This document shows positions 34,740-46,118 of a stretch of 64,000 nucleotides of DNA, piece by piece. Position 1 is the first letter of the stretch. Every line of letters starts with the position of its first letter. Under the pieces are notes generated by a model. It did no database searches and was not told the DNA's origin. It saw nothing but the letters and a program-made list of their open reading frames with translations. Made by a program: the position numbers and the translations under genes. The DNA is from Polytrichum commune (Eukaryota; Streptophyta; Polytrichopsida; Polytrichales; Polytrichaceae), in assembly GCA_950295325.1 (NCBI GenBank), contig OX485809.1:19714001-19778000 (forward strand). The letters run 5' to 3'.

Positions 34740-36200
34740 ACTACTTAAATTATGAAAGAAAGAAAGCTCTCATGGGTTTTTCCTTTACATGTTATAGCAT
34801 TAGGTGAGTTTCCTTGACCGTAGATTCATACATGCATATCTAAGGTGGACATTTGTCATGTAGCTTTTACCAAATTGTAAAGTAAATTTCTATCAGGGTT
34901 TTTTTTCGTCACATGAGTAGATTCTTTTAAGAGAGAGAGAGAGATTTGTCTTGCCATGACAAGTTCAAAACTTTTCAAATGCAAAGTTTTTTTAGTTAAT
35001 GGCAAAAGCATCCTTCAAGAGAAAGTCATATTCAAGTCAAGTTCCTTCACGTTTTTTCTTGAACATATTTCCATTAATCTCATGTGTGAACATCTTTTCT
35101 CCCAACAACTTCCTTGCCTTCAACTTTTTCATGTGGGAGGGTGGAATCCTAAGCACTTCTTAAACTCAAAGAAAATATTTTCATATCCTTCAAGTAAGAA
35201 TGTTTCAAGCAAGAAAATTAAGATAGTTGCTAAACATTTGAGATTGTAGCATCCTTCTATCCTCGCTCCAATGTAGGATCTCTAGGAGGGGTAAGCCTCA
35301 CATGTGCCCATGTATACAACCCACACCAAAGTGTTAGTGTACGCACATCATGTGTCCACGACTATATCCAATTGTTAATCTATGTTCCCAACAAAAGATG
35401 CATAGAAGAGTTCAAAACTTAAAATGTGCATGCTCAATATGTAGTTTAGTCTATGACCTTGTTGTTAGCCATGATAGAGTTACACACATTAAAAAAATGC
35501 ACATAAATAGAAGAAGAAAAAACGGCGAAGTAGCTTAGCATAGTGAACCACACGTATGTGATGCCCTATAGATATGTAGGTGTGGGCCAAGTAGTGTTGG
35601 CATTGTGTGTACAAACAATAGCCCCCAAAAAATGTGAGGATCATGAAGTAATTTTGCATAGAGCTAAGTATGTGGCAAGGTAGAGCCTAGTGGGGCTAGG
35701 TTTTTGGGTGAAAGAGGTTGGCTTCTTCCTTTTTTAACCTTTGATGTGAGCCTAAGAGATTGCACTTTTAGGGTTACATAAGTTTTCAGATCGTGGAATA
35801 TCATGGTGTAAATCAAGGTGCATTAATCAACTACCTTGATTTGCTAAATGTGCACGATGTAAAGAATACTAGGTTTAATAAGATATTAAAAATCCTTCTT
35901 GGGTTGCTCATTTTAGCTCATTATTGTCATATGTATGTTCCTTGGTATTCTTTTTCTATGTTTTTTTTTACTTCATACGTGAAACTAACCATATGTAAGA
36001 GAAAGAGACCAGCTACTAGTGTTGGCATGAATGAGAGACACTTCACCTTGGTCATAACCGTGAGCTCATAAGTGAACCCAAAATGGGTTTATTGTCAAGC
36101 ATCCATGTTTATTGACTATAACTTGTTTTCAAGTTCAACAAATTGAGTGGTGGGATGTTTTTTCTTGATGGAACTCATTGTTCGATGTCCCAATGTGAAG
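34740..36200. other. Intergenic DNA
   Basis: No gene is supported. The phrase cctcacatgtgcccatg followed by aattgttaatctatgt (about 35290-35390) recurs near 57090-57200, marking another old dispersed repeat. Confidence 0.4.
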
Positions 36201-36636
36201 CATCACTACTACAAAACACGTCTTTTACAACTGGGTTTTCCAACTCATACAAGTGAGAAAACCAGGACTTTACTGACGTGGAAAACGACCAGTCGCTCCG
36301 GACAAGCAGTAAAGGAATATCGGACAGGACGTTCCCAATGGATACGTTCCCAATGGCAGTGAAGTTGGACTTGCGATGCGTGCCTTACTTCATAGAGTCA
36401 TGTCCTATTTCACTATGTTTTGGCAATATAAGTAAGATACGACACACGTCCATATAACTCAACGAAGTGATACAATATCACGGGCACTAGTCATGTAAGG
36501 TTTTGTTTACTTCACTGAACAAAGTAATACAATGAAAAATGCGTATACATACATTCCAAATTACTAGTGAACGATAAGAACGTGGTTGAAACAAATATGT
36601 AACCACGTGGCTAAGATTAATTGAATTAATTTTCAC

Positions 36637-37174
36637 CACGGGTAGATCACTCTAAGGCATTTTTGTGCACCACGTGCGGCTGGGGGTTTTTTGTTTTGGG
36701 GCTATTTACCTTCAAGGGCTAAATTAAAGCCTCCCTATAATTACTTAAATTTAAAAAATAGCCCATTTGTTTGCACCCTTCCATTACTTATATTGTCAAA
36801 GTCACTACAATTTTTTATACTCTATATTCCTTTTAAGTAATAAAAACTAATCTACTTCCTAACGCGTTCCCTTTTCATTCATTTTTGGACAGACGGAAAT
36901 CCCAATTATCATCCATCCCCGTGAGTCCTAAACCCATTTATATACCATACTAAACATACCTTCTAGGATCCTTATCTTCAGCCCCTATATTAATTTTACA
37001 AAAAAATAATGGCCCACGTTTTATGTCCATCTAACTTACTTATAATGGGATTGTCTACATTTAATGGCCCTTCATTATTTGGAATTCCTTTATAATTTTT
37101 ATTTCAAATGATTTTAATCCTCTCTATATTATGCCGCATGTCGTTTTTTAAATGCACTAAGTGATCTACCCGCG
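36637..37174. mobile_element. hAT-like MITE nested in the CACTA element
   Basis: The ends CACGGGTAGATCACT and the complement of CGCGGGTAGATCACTT enclose 538 bp. A perfect 8-bp direct repeat ATTTTCAC lies immediately outside (36629-36636 and 37175-37182). An 8-bp target duplication is the hallmark of hAT transposition. No transposase is encoded. Confidence 0.85.
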
Positions 37175-37916
37175 ATTTTCACACATTACTTATTCCAGTA
37201 ATCACGGACAACCAAGTGAGTAGTCAATAACGTTGCGTAGTTAGTTTCTTTGACTTTAGGTAGTAAATACATACAACAACTACATATTTTCTTACTTCAC
37301 GTCGTCATGTAAACATCACTGTCTGGAGTGATGTTTACCTCAACCAGTGGTTTATGATCTACGTTGTTAGGTCATGTGGTTTACGAATGTCTTTTTGTAT
37401 ATTACTAGCAGTGAAGTATACATGATATTGCCAAGTGTATGTGTAACTGTACGTAGTAAGTGTCTGTGACTACCAAGAGTGAATACATATTTAGATGGCA
37501 TATATTTCTTACTTGAAGTCGTGATATCTATATTACTATGTAACGTAATGTAGACAACAAATTCTGGTATTTTGTTGTACGTTGTGAGGTTATGTGGTCT
37601 TCACATGTCTTTAGTGTATATTACTGGTACTGTAGTGAATATCGACTGCGCTAAGTGGCATGATTAGGCTGCAACTGTGCGCGTTTACTGCAACTAATAA
37701 CATGCGGCTGACTCAACATAGTCATAAATTTATGACATTAATAATATATTGATATTTATCATACGAGGATTATCGCAAACATGATCATTTAGTTCAAAAA
37801 CCAAATCATATTCATCCAATACTGTCATGAATGTTTCACAAATTGCTTCTAACAATGGTAAACACTGAATTCCAAATGTCTGCAAATCAACCTAGGTCTA
37901 CAAATCCACTCCACAC

Positions 37917-38219
37917 TCACGTAGCCGCACATAAATTTACACATTCGCTTGACCAAAGAATGTAATGGCCCTTCGCTTTGCCAATAGTAGTCATTGGAGG
38001 GTCGTCTCCAGTGAGAGGTTCGAGCAAAGGATAGTCGTCTGCAAGTGACTCCGTGACGGCCAATGATACATAACCATTGCCAATCACCTTCCCATGCAGC
38101 ATTCCACCTGTTACATTTTGAACTACACCCTTCCCAATGGTTTTCGCTTTCGAATCCGGAGAATCATAGCCACGCAGGTAAACCAAATCCCCCGTAGTCT
38201 GCACAATTCCCACATACAT
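37917..38219 (-). pseudogene. CACTA-associated transposase-type domain relic
   Basis: The minus-strand frame contains VYLRGYDSPDSKAKTIGKG, GGMLHGKVIGNGYVSLAV and DDPPMTTIGKAKGHYILW. This pattern (a variable-x-gly block, LHG-x-x-x-x-x-x-V-x-V, then T-T-[IL]-G-x-A-x-G-x-[IY]-x-W) resembles the domain found C-terminally in plant En/Spm-type proteins (Transposase_23/DUF8039-like). A possible splice acceptor (ttgtgcag) precedes it. Only about 100 residues remain and no catalytic transposase domain was found beside it. Confidence 0.6.
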
Positions 38220-39000
38220 ATGTTACTGTTCCAAATTTTGAGCACGAATCACACTATTTTGCTGGTGTTGATATTTGCAGATCAAAGAAATATTCAATCC
38301 AAAGTACTAAAGTTACATTGTCGTCATATCTACTTTGCTATGTCAGTTTTTCTTTACTATGTCAAGTAATGTTTACTATGATATGTCCAGTAGTGTTTAC
38401 TATGTCCAGTAATGTTTACTATGTGCAGTAATGTTTACTATATGCAGTAATGTTTTTGATGGGCTAGACCTCAATTTCTATGCAATGTTTATTCAACCAT
38501 TTTAGCCTTACATTGATTAATGCATTGTAAACTAATGTAGAGAAGGACATTAATGTTAGTTCTACCGAACATGGCCGAAAGTTTTAGAATTTCCTAGTTT
38601 TAGAATTTCCTACAGCTGGTTCTTAGTATGCACCACTTCTTACATAAATGTATATATCTTGAAATCCATCTCTAATGTCTAAACACTCCACGGCTTTATG
38701 ACTATCACATTACTGCTTCTAGTAATATATGATAACTATGTTGCAGGCCAATAACTATACGTAGTAAGCGTTAGTGACTACGGGTAGTAAAAAAATACGA
38801 CAATGGCCATTATTGTATACTGGCTACAGTGATACTTCACCATGTGGAGTTATGTTTACATAAAAATATAACTTAGTATAAACACTCAGAATAATGCAAC
38901 CCCCCTTTGTAAGAACGTAACATTTCTGCAGCATTGCACCGGCCTCCAAAGTTAATTTCTCATCTTCACTCAAACGTATACGCTTTGGTTTAGGTCCCGT

Positions 39001-39690
39001 CTTTCACACACACACACACACACATTTTCATTCATACAAATATACACATACCTTTGTCAATGCATTTGGTGAAGACATTAGGTTATACATTCCAAACCCT
39101 AATATTTGGATTATTTCTCATATTCACACTAACAATCTTATCATTACATTCACATATATATTCACACACACACACATATTTTTATTCATACAAATATACA
39201 CATACCTTTGTCAATGCATTTGGTGAAGACATTAGGTTACACAATCCAAACCCTAACATTTGGATTATTTCTCATATCTACACTAACAATCTTATCATTA
39301 CACTTATATATATATTCACACACACACACACACACACACACATTTTCATTCATACAAATATACACATACCTTTGTCAATGCATTTGGTGAAGACATTAGG
39401 ATACACATTCCAAACCCTAACCTTTGGATTATTTCTCATATCCACACTAACATTCTTATATTACACTCACACATATATTCACACACACATACATATTTTC
39501 ATTCACACAAATATATAAACATACCTTTGTCATTGGATTTGGTGAAGACATGGGGTTGCATACTCCAAGTTCCTCGCTTTTGATTTATCTCTTATATCCA
39601 CACTAGCACTCTCATAGTCATACATACATTCTCATTTATTTCCTCACACATTTATGGTAAACCCTAATATTGCAAATATTGGGTTCCACA
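39001..39690. repeat. ~155-bp minisatellite with CA microsatellites
   Basis: Four direct copies are marked by acctttgtcaatgcatttgg at about 39050, 39204, 39368 and 39521 (last copy diverged), so periods are about 154, 164 and 153 bp. A fifth, weaker copy starts near 39657. Each unit includes a (CA)n tract of variable length and the telomere-like phrase aaaccctaa. It lies inside the CACTA element. Confidence 0.9.
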
Positions 39691-39999
39691 CTCTAAGTTC
39701 CTCACTTTTGGCTTGTCTCTCATATCCACACTTACATTTGTTGAGTAACAACATTATAAGAGAGAAAAGAGACACAATGGAGAAGCCAACGACAACATAC
39801 ATCACCAAGAGGAGAAAGGAATCACCACCGAAACGAAGAATGAGCACCGAAGACAAGAGGAACTCGGAGAGCCCTCGGCCACGGTTTTAGGCCCCCTTTC
39901 CACGGATATACAAGGAAGTCGCGCGGTTATAGGGCCCCTTACCCACGACAATGGGTCCCCAGCGGCCTAGTGAAGGAAACTTAGAACTTAGAGATAGAA

Positions 40000-41800
40000 G
40001 ATCACTATGTAAGTATGAAAGGTCTTATATGAGGAATATATAGGAGTATATAGGGATATTAGAAAGTATATAGGACTAGGATTACATTCCATTAGTATGA
40101 GTATACGAGATTTTGTTCAAGGACAATTATGAAAAAATAATATTTAAGCAATTACGAGGAGTATATAAGTATTAAGGAGTATATAGGAATATGGTACATT
40201 CTACTAGTATGATCATTGGAATTTAAATCAGTCAATATGAAGATTTGATGGATTCTCAAAAAGGATTTGGAATGTAGCCACGACAAAGATATAGTGGAAT
40301 CTTAGAAAGACGAACATTAGAATGGTAAAACGGTTATAACTGTTTATAATAGATATCATCTACCTATGTCGGAGATAGGTAGTTATCTAGGAAAGTGGAG
40401 TTAACAACCATTTTAAATATAGATTTTGGGTTAGGAAGAAAAGACTATATAAAGAGAACACTTTTAGGAGACTACACCTCATTTTCAATACGACGAAGCT
40501 ATCTTAAATTTGAGTGTCAAAAATACTTGAGTTCCTTTTGTATCTCTCCTCTCGGAATACTTTTGCAATATACTATCTTTTCCACAAATATGTGTGATCT
40601 ATCTCTCTCTCTCAATCGGACTTACAAGTTGTTAAGCGGTACTTGGAACTTAAGTGATTAAGCAACCGAGAGAAGAGTAGACTCTTTTGAGCAAGAACTC
40701 AAAAGATTAGTGTGTGAGGGTGAGAACAAAGCGCTCAAGGATATTCGGAGAATCAATGGAACTTTGAGAGATGTTGTTATGATGAAGCAAACGTCAATTC
40801 ATACAACGTGAATGAAGGAAACAAAATTGTCTCTTAAAAGTGGAAGTTATCATTGAACTCCTCAAAAGGGAATTATCCAAATATAAAGTGATAGAGTGAT
40901 TAAGATTGAGTTGATAAGACTTGCATGCATATATCAATTAAATTGAGAATAAGACTTCTTAAATATTACTAAGAAAAAGATACAATTAATTGAGAGAAAT
41001 TTCTCAATATAAACTACCTATACATATTATGTGACTTATGGATGATAGTTAAACTTACTCATATTCAATTCTTTAAGTAAATTGTAAGGATAGTAACAAA
41101 GATTTTATTGATACTAACAAAGATTGATTGATTAACTTCTGACAACAATTGTTATTGAAACTTCTTACCTTTAAGATTCTTGTGAGTTGTTGGATGTTAT
41201 TACAAGTGAACGATTAACTATCAAAGAGAAGAGTTCTCTCTCTTGAGCAAAACTCAAGAGAGTTATAATTACTCTCGTCATCAAGAAACACTTTGAAGTA
41301 AAAACGTGACATTGCAAAACAATCAATGGTGTTTTGGATATAAGGTTATAACCACTATATGTTACACATATCAAAGTTACAATACTATAAGTAGTAACAC
41401 TTGAGCTTAAAAACGAAGATTCAATAACACAATATCTTTCTTATTATTATAAGTTATGGAGCAATATTATAAAGTATGTGATTGACGTTTATGAACTACG
41501 AACTTAACTCCTTGAAGACTTATATAACCTATTGGAAATTATATTGTTATCAATGATATTGTTATACCTCTTGAAACCTTCTCTAATCTAATTGTTCTTA
41601 TTATCAATGATGTCTTACATTGAGAGTGAGAATATATGATAATAAGAATGTGTTCACTCCAATAATTATATTCATATCACAAGGAGAAGAGAGAGATTAC
41701 TAATTCGAGACCGAGCATATTAATGAGACACGGTAGTTCTCAAGCGAATATAAATTTACATGATGTCTCATCGTGAGTCTTCTTAGCTAATTACAAAGGA
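40000..41800. other. AT-rich interior of CACTA element, possible LTR-like sequence
   Basis: The segment has a TATA-like box (tatataaagagaac, about 40446) and CT-rich leader-like DNA but no pol or gag motifs. It may be a solo LTR or an unrelated insertion; borders were not found. Confidence 0.3.
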
Positions 41801-42309
41801 ACGACCCATGGCGTCCATCAACACTTCCATTCTCACACTCACAACTACATTTTCACTCCTACCCACATACACATTCTTACACTAACACACACATTGTCAC
41901 ATATTCTCATTCACACTTTCACACTCTCATACTCACACACATACATTGTCATTCACACTCTCAAACACATTCTCATTCATACTTTCACATACTCCCTCAC
42001 ACTCACACACTCATACACACTAACGGGTCATTTTTTGTGAGTATTCTGTCTAAAACCCTGAAACACATGACAATTGGACTTAACATTCTCTCCATGTGGA
42101 CCACTTCACTACCCACAGTCATGCACGTTCTACTGGACGTTCCCAACTGAATTGTTGTCCCACTTCACTACTATGACTCCGCAAAGTTAATTCGGACATC
42201 AAATGAACCCATGTGGATTTCTATAATTCCTCCAATCACTGTTTATAGTAGTAAAAGACATGTAGTGAAGTAGGTGTTGGAATAAAAGACGTGTTTTGTA
42301 GTAGTGCAT

Positions 42310-44313
42310 CGTTAGGCAACAATCATTCAATTAAAATTTTTTTAGCCAACTCATTGCTTAGTTGGAACTTAAGGAACATGAAACATCCATGGTTCTTTGT
42401 CATTTGCATTGTAATTCAATCTAGCTTTGGCTAACTTTGAAGCTCTCCTTTAGACATAGATTGGTAAGGTGCAGGGCTTTGTTCAAGGAGGATAGAAAAT
42501 ATGTACACTTATAGTTTAGTGATGCACAATAATTGAATTATAGTGCAAGATTTGCAATTGTGCAATGTGAGAACTTACCCAACAACTTGGTAAAGCTACT
42601 AAGTAATGTCACTCCACACATTTCGGAGGCGGGCATGTCAAAAGATAAAGCCATGCAAGTCATGCCTTCACCATATGGCCTCCTAGAAGGCTTAATGGGG
42701 TCTCTTTGTGGCTAAATTTGCCTTGGATGCCATGCAAGCCCTACTTCTCCCATCTCTTAATTGATCCATATTTAGTCGTGGTAGGTGTGTCATTAAGCTC
42801 ATATGTTGGATGAATCCATGAATAATGTGAATTTAGATAATAACATCATTTTTGAACTTTTATGGGTTGGATTTCATGTGTGTTGCTCCTAGGGACTTCA
42901 ATTTGTGATGAAAGCTCCCACACATACTAGTCGTGACAATCCACATTTTTAATATATAATCTCATTGCCAAAGGCGGGTTGTTTGGGCATGCTCTAAGTT
43001 TCAAACATGCTCCAACTATATATTGCACTAACCTAATATGGAAGTGATTGATGGAATCCCTTTGAATTTTTAATTTTGGCGAGTACTATATTATCTTCAC
43101 AATTTTAAACAACTAATGTCAAATAACCCATGCTATGATTTATACATAATCACATGAATGGCCACATTTTTCATCCAAGAGGAATGTCACATTTTGGTGA
43201 TGACATTCTTCCATCCATCATTTTCAAGAACCCTCTCATGTATTGTTACATGTTTTGCTTCATTGGCTTCTTGCAAAAATCAAAACAAATGAAAATTCCG
43301 ATATATGTTATGAATAGCTAGCTCCATTGGATATGCAACGGGTTGGTTTTTGTTGTTGTGTGTACAACAAATATATATATTGCTAACACTGATCTAAATT
43401 TTGATTTATTACTTCGCTTTTGTAAAATTTCTATCTTAATTGAAAATTGTAAATAACCATATGAGTGTATAGAAATCTCAATAATTTTACTTTTTCCAAA
43501 ACTAATATGTATTGTAATTCACCCACTATGCATTAGAGAATAAGTTTGGGGGTGGGGAAGAGGGCTCTCTCTCTCTCTCTCTCTCTCTAAGTTTTGCTAA
43601 GGGTTTTGTCAAAAACTTCAAAGTCTTTGAAGATTTTAACTTAGTCTTTAATCCCTCCCACCCTCCAATATAAGAACTAACCAAGAGTCAAAACTATGTG
43701 TATCTTTTCGTGTTCTAACCACCATTTACTAGTAAAAGGTGTGTATATTTTGTGATGTTTCAAATACCAATTACTAGTTAAAGTATTACCTTCATGGTCA
43801 AGTTTTGTTAACTTGTGCCTCATGCATCCCCCTCTTTTCTTTATTGTATAAATAAATGCTTTGCTTTAATGCTACCACCCGTGCTGGCAACGTGGCGGTA
43901 GTGCGTCTAGTTTTCAGGTATGGAAGAACATTACTCTACTTTTTGCAATGTAGTGGTGTCTTTTTTCAACATGGCTGCAAGTTTCACGTGTCCAAGAGAA
44001 TTTGCTTTGCGTTAATAATGTATTAAGCACATTTACACTCTATATGTATCGCAATTTGCATTGTGGTGACAACAATAACAAGTATCTCATCCACACACAA
44101 TGTCTATCATCCAAAGTTATCATCAATCACTCTTTACACCTTGGCACTAACTGGGCTACAACATCACACCTTGACCCTCGATTGTAAGAGCATCCTACGA
44201 CCTACAATGAACCGCAGGCACAAAGCCCGTACACGTGTGAGCCACCCATTGGAGGCCTCTAGAAGTTAGCATTTGAACGTTTCATAGTATCACAACACCT
44301 ACTACTTAGGTGT
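42310..44313. other. Intergenic DNA
   Basis: No gene is seen. A short (CT)n microsatellite occurs at 43564-43588. Confidence 0.45.
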
Positions 44314-44315
44314 TA

Positions 44316-44745
44316 AGGTAGAAACACCATAACCCGTGAAAATAAGGTGATTCGCATTGAAGATCTCGTTTGACAATCATGAGATAAATTTCTAAGATAG
44401 ACGAGAAGGATTCATGAAGAATGCAAGTTGTTTCATATTTTTCTGCCTTATACAAAAAATGCTACAATTTTTCAAAGTGGAAAGTTGTCCAACCCCCTAC
44501 TCGTTCACTAGATTCTCCCTACAGAGCCTACACCGAACATGGTAATCTGCATCTCCATACAGAACATCGCCTAAATCGGTTACCTCATGAGTACATTAAC
44601 ACTTGACTCCCATTGGCTACACTGAGTGTACACGCATTGAAGTTGCCGCCGAGCCATGATCTGTTTTAGAAATGGCACTTCACCATTATGATGGTGGTCT
44701 AGGGCACGGCTAGAAGGTGGTTAACCGCTTATGGTGTTTCTACCT
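44316..44745. mobile_element. AGGTAG-type MITE (family E, copy 1)
   Basis: The ends AGGTAGAAACACCATAA and the exact complement TTATGGTGTTTCTACCT enclose 430 bp, with TA on both sides (44314-44315, 44746-44747). It has no coding capacity. It is inverted relative to the copy at 62605-63026; half copies occur at 59.9 and 60.3 kb. The TA target suggests a Tc1/mariner-type mobiliser, but the TIR is not the usual Stowaway one. Confidence 0.85.
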
Positions 44746-45056
44746 TACATGGTTTTACCTCATGTGCATTACTATTACTTGAAAGGAGACACTTCTTGCA
44801 CAACAATTGAAAATCTCAGTTTCATGAGATATGACACTCTCAAAAATTAGGCAATCATGCCTGTTAATCACACCACCTATTGGTGTTGACCCCTTTCCAC
44901 ATAGTTTTATTTCAGGATGCATTTCATAGTTGCTACCCTTAACCTTATTCATAAGGCATGAGTTTGCTATGTCACTGATGATGCATGTAACCTCTACACT
45001 GAGGCATATTAGTGGGTCTTTTTGAATAGTGTAACTTATTGTGTTGCCTTTGCAGC

Positions 45057-46109
45057 TCCAAGCTACTGAGATGAGGTTGATTTCACCTCCTGACATATGG
45101 GGACAAGTGGAGTGGTTGGGAGTCTCCCATTGTAGAGTTTACAATTAGAGATGCTAATCAGAAATGACATTGGCAATATTCGTTCTTATTTACTACAGTA
45201 GCTCCTTTTCTACAACAATTCTGGTCCAAGATTGAGGATATTCGCCGTGGAGGTATCCTTTGGAGGTGTTTGCATCAGTTTTCCTTTTCAACAATCAGCA
45301 AACTTGATGTAGCTCCCACAATCCATTCTCTGAGTCTGCTTACTAAGCGGTCGCTCACAGAGCGAGGAATAATCTCTACCCTAGAACGTGCATTAAGCAG
45401 GTAGTACATGGAGGAATATGTTCAGAGCACAAAGACCATATTGTGTTAAAACTGTCATTTAGTGTACTGAGAAGATTGTTATTCAATTCCACCCATCGTC
45501 ATCTATTTGACACCCAAAAAAGTACCACAAGACTTCGTAATTAGAGAGAGTCATCTCAAACTCGCCTACATTGATTATGTCACTCATGGTTGTATGTGAG
45601 GTGAATTAAATTACCTCTCAAGTCAAAGAGTTCTACAGCAAATCAAAGATGGGTTATGAAATGACTTGGGAACCTGATTGAAGTTTACATACAGAAACAG
45701 ATTATTGGGAATGGCAACATTGTTATTGCTTATTGTGCTCTCAGGCTTTTGCAAAGTTATTTAATTCAATTCTAACACAACCTTCCTTTCCAATGCAGGT
45801 ACCCAAGGACTTGAGTGGAACCTTAGACGCTCAAAATTTCCAGAAACTTCGTGTACAAAATTTGAAGGGGGGACGAGTACAATACTGGCCAACTATTCAT
45901 ATGTATGTATGCTTGAGTTCAATATTGCCTATCAAAACCAGCCAAAGTCCTTGTTACACCAATTTGCACTGAACCTGCCTTTGTGGATGCACACATGGCA
46001 ATTGAACATTCAAATTCACTGGAAAAATGTAGAATGGTACAGAGAGTTCTTTCAAGAGCACAACAGAGAAGGAGAACAAAATTTCAAGGATGAAAGTTGT
46101 CTCCATTGA
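45057..46109 (+). pseudogene. Unrecognised, probably broken coding stretch
   Basis: The plus strand has several well-composed open blocks. After a strong acceptor (tgcctttgcag at 45056) it reads QATEMRLISPPDIWGQVEWL. Next are LEMLIRNDIGNIRSYLLQ and, one base out of frame, FWSKIEDIRRGGILWRCLHQ ... LLTKRSLTERGIISTLERAL (about 45200-45400). A block with three or four stops follows. After another good acceptor (45800) comes a 102-codon frame, LEWNLRRSKFPE ... FALNLPLWMHTWQLNIQIHW, ending TGA at 46107-46109. I do not recognise the family. The frameshift and stops suggest a pseudogene or a mis-chained gene. Its last stop lies 9 nt from the stop of the convergent PPL1 gene. Confidence 0.35.
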
Positions 46110-46118
46110 AGGGATGGC

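Larger units (their letters stand above)
36204..42306. mobile_element. CACTA (En/Spm) transposon, 6.1 kb
   Basis: The left end CACTACTACAAAACACGTCT (and 4 more matching bases) is perfectly inverted at the right end, finishing ...gtagtagtg. The 3-bp target duplication CAT flanks both sides (36201-36203 and 42307-42309). CACTA termini plus a 3-bp duplication define the superfamily. Subterminal motifs such as acgttcccaa recur near both ends (about 36330-36355 and 42135-42150). No full TNP2-type transposase is visible, only a domain relic at 37.9-38.2 kb, so it looks non-autonomous. It carries a nested hAT-like element, a ~155-bp minisatellite and AT-rich DNA from 40.0 to 41.8 kb that may be another insertion. 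Confidence 0.93.

Noticed and set aside
39001-39690. Regular repeats considered as a CRISPR-like array or telomeric tract
   Set aside because: Units are about 155 bp with no unique spacers, and the aaaccctaa phrase occurs once per unit, not in tandem; it is a minisatellite in a eukaryotic transposon.
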